The translations under genes and the position numbers were made by a program. Under the pieces are notes generated by a model that saw only the letters and a program-made list of their open reading frames with translations, made no database searches and was not told where the DNA came from. DNA of 37,121 nt, from assembly GCA_900540305.1 (NCBI GenBank), contig UQFL01000013.1, positions 1 to 37,121 on the forward strand, read 5' to 3'. Of the stretch, positions 33,406-37,121 are shown one piece after another. Each line of letters begins with the position of its first letter. Within the stretch, counting starts at the first letter, position 1. The stretch comes from an uncultured Oscillospiraceae bacterium (GTDB lineage Bacteria > Bacillota > Clostridia > Oscillospirales > Acutalibacteraceae).

Positions 33406-34011
33406 ATGGAATTTCACGAAAAGCTGCAAGAACTTAGAAAACAAAAAAATCTAACACAAGAAGAACTTTCTGAAATACTGTTTGTTTCACGAACTGCCAT
33501 TTCAAAATGGGAGTCAGGGCGTGGCTATCCAAGCATTGACTCCTTAAAAGCTATTGCAGAATTTTTCGGAGTAACAATAGATGAACTGTTATCCAATAGA
33601 GAACTGATTTGTATTGCAGAAAAAGATAGTCACCAAAAAACACAGCATATGCGTGATTTAGTATTTGGCTTGATTGATTGCTCTGTTGTAATGTTGTTTT
33701 TTATCCCTCTTTTTGGACAGCAAGGGGGCGAGATAATTCGTCAAGTGTCTTTGCTATCGTTACAGGAAACACCATTGTTCATAAAAGTTGCATATTTTGC
33801 AATCATTTTATTAACAGTTGCTTGTGGTATTGCTACGTTAGCTTTGCAAAATTATTCCAGCATTATTTGGATAAAAACAAAGACTATCTTATCTATGATA
33901 TTGACTATAATTAGCGTTGTTATCTTTATTGCAAGCCTTCAACCTTATGTAGCCTTTTTTACATTTGTTTTGTTGATTATCAAGGGCGCTTTGTTGCTAA
34001 AACGCCCATGA
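33406..34011 (+). CDS. XRE-family regulator with C-terminal membrane domain
   Basis: The 201-residue protein has an N-terminal XRE helix-turn-helix (about 6-61; LRKQKNLTQEELSEILFVSR, then TAISKWESGRGYPSIDSLKAI, then IDELLSN). Four hydrophobic segments follow (about 88-104, 127-147, 157-175 and 178-196). Membrane-tethered XRE regulators of this kind often sense envelope signals and control the adjacent gene, which here is the PAP2-like gene 109 bases downstream. AAGGTGG lies upstream of the ATG. It is AT-rich, unlike the element backbone. Confidence 0.88.
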   Translation: MEFHEKLQELRKQKNLTQEELSEILFVSRTAISKWESGRGYPSIDSLKAIAEFFGVTIDELLSNRELICIAEKDSHQKTQHMRDLVFGLIDCSVVMLFFIPLFGQQGGEIIRQVSLLSLQETPLFIKVAYFAIILLTVACGIATLALQNYSSIIWIKTKTILSMILTIISVVIFIASLQPYVAFFTFVLLIIKGALLLKRP

Positions 34012-34120
34012 CACGAAGCGTATCAATGATGTGACGGGCAAATTCTTTCGTTTTTTTCACTCCAAAGTTAAAGTGTGATTAGGCAAGAGCCAAATACATA
34101 AAAAACAAAGGAGCAAAAAA

Positions 34121-34813
34121 ATGAAAGAAGAAAAGAAAAAAATCCAAAACAATTTTATTGTAGCTGCCGGACTGTTGGCTTTGTTCATTCTCTACACAGT
34201 GGCAATTATGTTTGTTGATGTGCAGCCAATCGGCCCACAGGGTTCATCTGTCGGGTTTGCGGAAGTCAATCAATATTTTCATACGCTGTTTGGTGTGAAT
34301 ATGCTGCTATATAGTATAACAGACTGGTTGAGTATTGCTGTACTGTTTATCATGTTCGGATTTGCAATGGTAGGTCTTGTGCAACTTATTAAAAGGAAAA
34401 GTCTGTTTCGTGTAGATAGCAGTATTTTGGTATTAGGCGGTTTTTATGTGCTTGTATTTTTGGCATATCTCTTTTTTGAGTTTTTTGTTGTAAATTACAG
34501 ACCTGTTTTGATTGAGGGTGTTTTGGAAGCCTCTTATCCGTCCTCTACAACAATGCTTATGATGTGCATTATGCCTACGGCTATTATGCAATTTCACCAT
34601 TTGATTTCAAGCAAAAGATTAAGGAATATAGTAAATGCTTTTTGTGGTATCTATGCAAGTTTTATGGTCATTGGGCGGGTTTTATCTGGTGTGCATTGGT
34701 TTACTGATATTGTGGGTGGAATATTGCTTAGTGCAACACTTGTTATGTTGTACTATTCCACAAATCAGTTAGTAAATAGCAAAGCCAGCCGGAGCAGTCA
34801 ACGGTCAAGATGA
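34121..34813 (+). CDS. PAP2-like membrane protein with a backbone-derived C-terminal tail
   Basis: The 230-residue protein has about six membrane helices and a PAP2 (type 2 phosphatidic-acid phosphatase) core: NYRP (125-128), YPSSTTM (139-145) and RVLSGVHWFTDIVGG (186-200). The C3 residues Arg186, His192 and Asp196 are kept, but the C1 lysine position is Glu120 and the C2 histidine is Thr143, so catalysis is uncertain. Family members act on undecaprenyl or lipid phosphates. Residues 221-230 (KASRSSQRSR) are encoded by GC-rich element DNA from 34781, joined in frame. An AAAGGAG site precedes the ATG. Confidence 0.85.
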   Translation: MKEEKKKIQNNFIVAAGLLALFILYTVAIMFVDVQPIGPQGSSVGFAEVNQYFHTLFGVNMLLYSITDWLSIAVLFIMFGFAMVGLVQLIKRKSLFRVDSSILVLGGFYVLVFLAYLFFEFFVVNYRPVLIEGVLEASYPSSTTMLMMCIMPTAIMQFHHLISSKRLRNIVNAFCGIYASFMVIGRVLSGVHWFTDIVGGILLSATLVMLYYSTNQLVNSKASRSSQRSR

Positions 34814-34926
34814 ACGGGCTGCGCCCGCCGTTGACAGCCCCGCCTGTCCTTGCTGGTGGGTAGTCAAGGGGCGACAGCAGGGAGTGCTGCCGCCCCTCAC
34901 TATCATCAGAGAAAGGGGGATTTTCC

Positions 34927-35367
34927 ATGACCGAGAAAGAATACAAAGAACATATCCAGTACACCCATAACGCCTATTGCCGGATAGTCATTCGCCATGC
35001 TTCCATAGACGCTGCCCGTATGCTGTTTGCCAAGTGGAAACGAGAAATCTCCCTTGAATACTTGACCGAAGAAAAGTTTGTTCCACTAAGCACCACAGAC
35101 GAGTATTTTCAAGTGCCAGACTATGGCGAAACTTATCCATTCTCCGTCCGGGGGCAGACGATACTTTTAGATAGCTGCTCCCTTGCGGTTGCTCTTGCCG
35201 AGCTGCCGGAACAAACGCAGGAGGAAATCTTTTTGTATTACTTCCAGCACTTGACGCAGAAAGAAATCGGGGAACAAAGCGGCTGGACACGTAGCACAAT
35301 CGGGCGGCATATTCAGCTTGCCTTGAAGCGGCTGAAAGAGGAAATGGAGGTGTTGTCCCATGAGTAA
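34927..35367 (+). CDS. Small sigma-70-like factor of the element
   Basis: The 146-residue protein ends in a sigma region 4 helix-turn-helix (LPEQTQEEIFLYYFQHLTQK, then EIGEQSGWTRSTIGRHIQLAL). The N-terminal half (EYKEHIQYTHNAYCRIVIRH) is that of the small sigma factors found next to the excisionase/integrase module of Tn916- and Tn1549-like elements. AGAAAGGGGG lies upstream of the ATG. The leader 34814-34926 is GC-rich and contains an imperfect inverted repeat. It overlaps the HTH_16 gene by eight bases. Confidence 0.85.
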   Translation: MTEKEYKEHIQYTHNAYCRIVIRHASIDAARMLFAKWKREISLEYLTEEKFVPLSTTDEYFQVPDYGETYPFSVRGQTILLDSCSLAVALAELPEQTQEEIFLYYFQHLTQKEIGEQSGWTRSTIGRHIQLALKRLKEEMEVLSHE

Positions 35368-35557
35368 CCGACTTCTCCCCTATGACACTATCATAAAGGC
35401 ACATGAGGGCGACCCCATAGCGATACAAGCCGTCCTTGACCGATACGCTGGATATATCCGCTACTTCTCCAAAATGAACGGTTATTATAACTCTGATATG
35501 GAGGACTATATCAGAACAAAGCTGATTGAAAGCCTGTTCAAGTTCCGGCTTGGCTGA
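35360..35557 (+). CDS. HTH_16 domain protein of the element (3' end altered)
   Basis: The 65-residue protein matches the small helix-turn-helix proteins beside the sigma factor in Tn916-type elements (LPYDTIIKAHEGDPIAIQAV, DRYAGYIRYFSKMNG, DYIRTKLIESLFKFRL). The final residues read FRLG and stop, where relatives usually continue by one to three residues; sequence after 35555 is AT-rich. So the end was changed at a recombination joint while the fold is kept. Translation is probably coupled to the sigma gene through the overlap. Confidence 0.8.
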   Translation: MSNRLLPYDTIIKAHEGDPIAIQAVLDRYAGYIRYFSKMNGYYNSDMEDYIRTKLIESLFKFRLG

Positions 35558-35698
35558 TAGTATAAAAGCAGAATAAACGACACCTATGTTATTATTTCTA
35601 AAATTAAAGAAAAACTTAATAAACTTTACCTATATTTTTGATGTGCGGTACTGTATAATAAAAATAAAAACTACATCAGCACGATAGGAGAAATCAAT

Positions 35699-36322
35699 AT
35701 GTCAATCACAGATATTTTAATCCGTTCAATAAGCGGATATGTTTTTATAGTTCCTGGACTTTTGCTATATTTTATTTGCCTAAAAAAACCAACAAAAACC
35801 AACAAAAACCAAATGCCACTTCATATTGCAACGGTATTTGTATTTTGCTATTATCTTATTGGCGTTCTAACGATGACAGGTATTGGAAAACTGAAAGTAT
35901 TTGAGCCAACAATAGTACTTATTCCATTTCGTGATATGATAAGCGGACCAATAGACACCATACTAAATGTCATTCTGTTTGCCCCACTGGGATTTTTCCT
36001 ACCACTACTGTATAAGAAATATAGCCACATTAGCACTGTTGCATTGACTGGTTTTCTTTTTTCACTATCTATTGAAATTGTCCAAATGTTCGGCAGAGGG
36101 GCAACAGATATAAATGATTTAATAACGAATACAGTTGGGGCGTGTTTAGGATTTTTTATTTATCAGTTACTTAATAAACTAATTTCAAAAGAAATATGTG
36201 GGAAGTTTCAAGCTTATAAAATAAATGATAGAATAGAGGTATTGTTCCTTATAATTTACTCATTTGTAATTATGGTCACAATTCAGCCCCTTGTTATCAG
36301 CCGCTTGTTTAGACTGGGATAA
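35699..36322 (+). CDS. VanZ family membrane protein
   Basis: The 207-residue protein has five or so membrane helices and the VanZ signature: LNVILFAPLGFFLPLLYKKY, then SLSIEIVQMFGRGATDINDL and ITNTVGACLGF. VanZ lowers susceptibility to teicoplanin and related lipoglycopeptides in enterococci; VanZ-like proteins in other bacteria are mostly untested. ATAGGAG precedes the ATG and a TATAAT lies at 35654-35659. It is AT-rich cargo between GC-rich element blocks, followed by a terminator. Confidence 0.92.
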   Translation: MSITDILIRSISGYVFIVPGLLLYFICLKKPTKTNKNQMPLHIATVFVFCYYLIGVLTMTGIGKLKVFEPTIVLIPFRDMISGPIDTILNVILFAPLGFFLPLLYKKYSHISTVALTGFLFSLSIEIVQMFGRGATDINDLITNTVGACLGFFIYQLLNKLISKEICGKFQAYKINDRIEVLFLIIYSFVIMVTIQPLVISRLFRLG

Positions 36323-36389
36323 ATTCTTAATTTGAATAACTGATTAGCTATTTTAGAACTGAATAACCGCCGCACCGCCGCGGCACACA

Positions 36390-36426
36390 AAGCAGTAAAT
36401 CCGAAAAAGATTTGCTGCTTTTTTTT
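36390..36426 (+). terminator. Terminator after the VanZ-like gene
   Basis: AAGCAG-T-AAATC (36390-36401) pairs with GATTT-G-CTGCTT (36409-36420), one wobble pair, around a seven-base loop, followed by a T-run. It ends the VanZ transcript. Confidence 0.9.
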
Positions 36427-36637
36427 GCGCCCATTTTTGGCAAATTTCAAAATGTTCCGTATTAGACAGTGAAGCTAAAAAAGGCTGCCATTTTTTCATA
36501 CAGCGGGCAAAACGCAGCTTCCGAAACGCCTTATTGTCGGGAAAGACCGAGCCGCCGGAAAAGTTCTTGCCGGAAAGTCCGTCATTTTTGCTTTTTGCGG
36601 TGTTGTAGGGAGTAAGGGGGGAGAATGCCAGCCTGCC

Positions 36638-36771
36638 GCCTTTTATGAAAAAAGCTGGTTATAGATTTCCCGAAAAAGTGGCAGTAGCAAGTGAGGGCAA
36701 TCCAGCAGCTTTTATGAAAAAGTTGGTTGCGATTTTCTGAAAAAGTGGCAGTAGGAAGTGAACGGCAGTCC
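36638..36771 (+). repeat. Imperfect tandem direct repeat in front of the mobilization region
   Basis: Two copies of about 65 bases (36638-36703 and 36708-36771) share TTTTATGAAAAA, GAAAAAGTGGCAGTAG and AAGTGA, with a period of 69-70 bases and scattered differences. They lie just upstream of the hairpins at 36812-36868 and may be binding sites for mobilization or replication proteins, as iterons are in other elements. Short reading frames here are not supported as genes. Confidence 0.8.
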
Positions 36772-36799
36772 GGCAGTTTCTTAGAGCAAGTTTCTACCA

Positions 36800-36900
36800 C
36801 GGTGCCAAAATCCGCAATTCTGCGGTTTTGTCCCTCGCGGGAAACTTGTTGGGGAGTGCCTTCCCCAAACCCTGCTATGGCGGCTTGCGCCGCAAAAAGA
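36800..36900 (+). other. Candidate origin of transfer (oriT)
   Basis: Two hairpins lie 120-190 bases before mobC: CCGCA/TGCGG (36812-36816 with 36821-36825) and TTGGGGA/TCCCCAA (36849-36855 with 36862-36868). The second is followed within a few bases by ACCCTGCT (36869-36876). The layout, an inverted repeat followed closely by a CCTG-type nick site, is like IncP-type origins, and oriT is normally just upstream of mobC. The exact nick position is inference. Confidence 0.4.
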
Positions 36901-36997
36901 TTTCCGTTCGGCAGGCCGTTTTTTTGCGAGAACTGCCCCGGAAATACCTAACAGACCAGCCTATTTTTTGTGATAAGTGAAAGGAGGTTTACAGCCC

Positions 36998-37121
36998 ATG
37001 CCGAAGCGATACAACACGCCCCACCGCAGCCGCGTTGTGAAAACCCGGCTGTCCGAAGATGAATACGCCGACTTCACAGCGCGGCTTGCGCCCTATGGTA
37101 TCAGCCAGTCCGAATTTCTCC
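36998..37121 (+). CDS. MobC-type relaxosome accessory protein (N-terminus, partial)
   Basis: The frame opens with ATG at 36998-37000 after AAAGGAGG and runs off the window after 41 codons. It begins MPKRYNTPHRSRVVKTRLSE and continues EYADFTARLAPYGISQSEFL, the ribbon-helix-helix start of MobC proteins encoded in front of the relaxase in Tn1549-like elements. MobC binds oriT DNA and helps the relaxase nick. The relaxase gene would follow outside the window. Confidence 0.82.
   Translation, partial: MPKRYNTPHRSRVVKTRLSEDEYADFTARLAPYGISQSEFL

Larger units (their letters stand above)
29530..37121. mobile_element. Mosaic integrative conjugative element (Tn1549/CTn type), right end outside the window
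   Basis: From about 29530-29640 onward the base composition turns GC-rich and the genes become conjugation functions: a DUF6017 replication-type protein, PcfB, a VirD4 coupling protein, Maff2, a small sigma factor with an HTH_16 partner, an oriT-like region and MobC. Two AT-rich cargo blocks interrupt it (about 33265-34780 and 35555-36340). No integrase, VirB4 or relaxase body is in the window. The left boundary is approximate; no clear att repeat was found. Confidence 0.85.

Noticed and set aside
36638..36771. CRISPR array
   Set aside because: Only two imperfect copies of about 65 bases without regular spacers, and no cas genes.
36582..36951. Two short frames (one per strand) over the repeat and oriT-like region
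   Set aside because: They follow the direct repeat and hairpins, lack ribosome-binding sites and have repeat-derived composition.

Overview
The window looks like the start of a draft Illumina contig from a low-GC Clostridia bacterium, probably a gut Oscillospirales/Ruminococcaceae-type organism. That placement is inferred from gene content (rny, ymdB, yhaM, a T-box in front of thrS, yloU-yloV-recG, a PASTA protein) and from AT-rich codon use; no 16S or marker search was possible. Bases 1-48 are not biological: they match the end of the P7 primer, an i7 index and the Nextera transposase adapter.

Region 1 (49-11415, all on the minus strand) is a capsule/exopolysaccharide locus. A strong promoter at 11387-11415 drives, in transcription order, a Wzz/CpsC chain-length regulator, a CpsD-type tyrosine kinase, an initiating polyprenyl glycosylphosphotransferase, two GT4 glycosyltransferases, an acyltransferase-3, a radical SAM/SPASM enzyme, a TupA-like ATP-grasp protein, two more GT4 enzymes, and the N-terminus of a multi-spanning protein that is probably the polymerase, cut off by the contig end. 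A flippase is not seen and would lie beyond the edge.

Region 2 (11440-27591) is chromosomal housekeeping: a Dabb-domain protein, ribonuclease Y with its promoter, a threonine-type T-box leader and thrS, a YqkD-like hydrolase, prmA, yhaM, a zinc-ribbon/pseudokinase/PASTA membrane protein, the yloU-yloV(fakA-like)-recG operon, a lone family-5 solute-binding lipoprotein behind ymdB, and tRNA-Gln(CUG). Most promoters here are textbook sigma-A boxes, and convergent genes share bidirectional terminators.

Region 3 (27592-29530) is AT-rich accessory DNA with three small membrane proteins of unknown function; two are tandem paralogues.

Region 4 (about 29530 to the end) is a mosaic integrative conjugative element of the Tn1549/CTn type. 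GC-rich backbone pieces (DUF6017 replication-type protein, PcfB, VirD4 coupling protein, truncated Maff2, small sigma factor, HTH_16 protein, oriT-like region, MobC start) alternate with AT-rich cargo (a membrane-anchored XRE regulator plus a PAP2-like protein; a VanZ-like protein). The joins are visible in the genes: Maff2 is cut after about 40 residues, the PAP2 protein ends in a tail encoded by GC-rich backbone DNA, and the HTH_16 gene changes at its last codons. The cargo (PAP2 and VanZ families) suggests protection against cell-envelope antibiotics, which is inference. No integrase is in the window.
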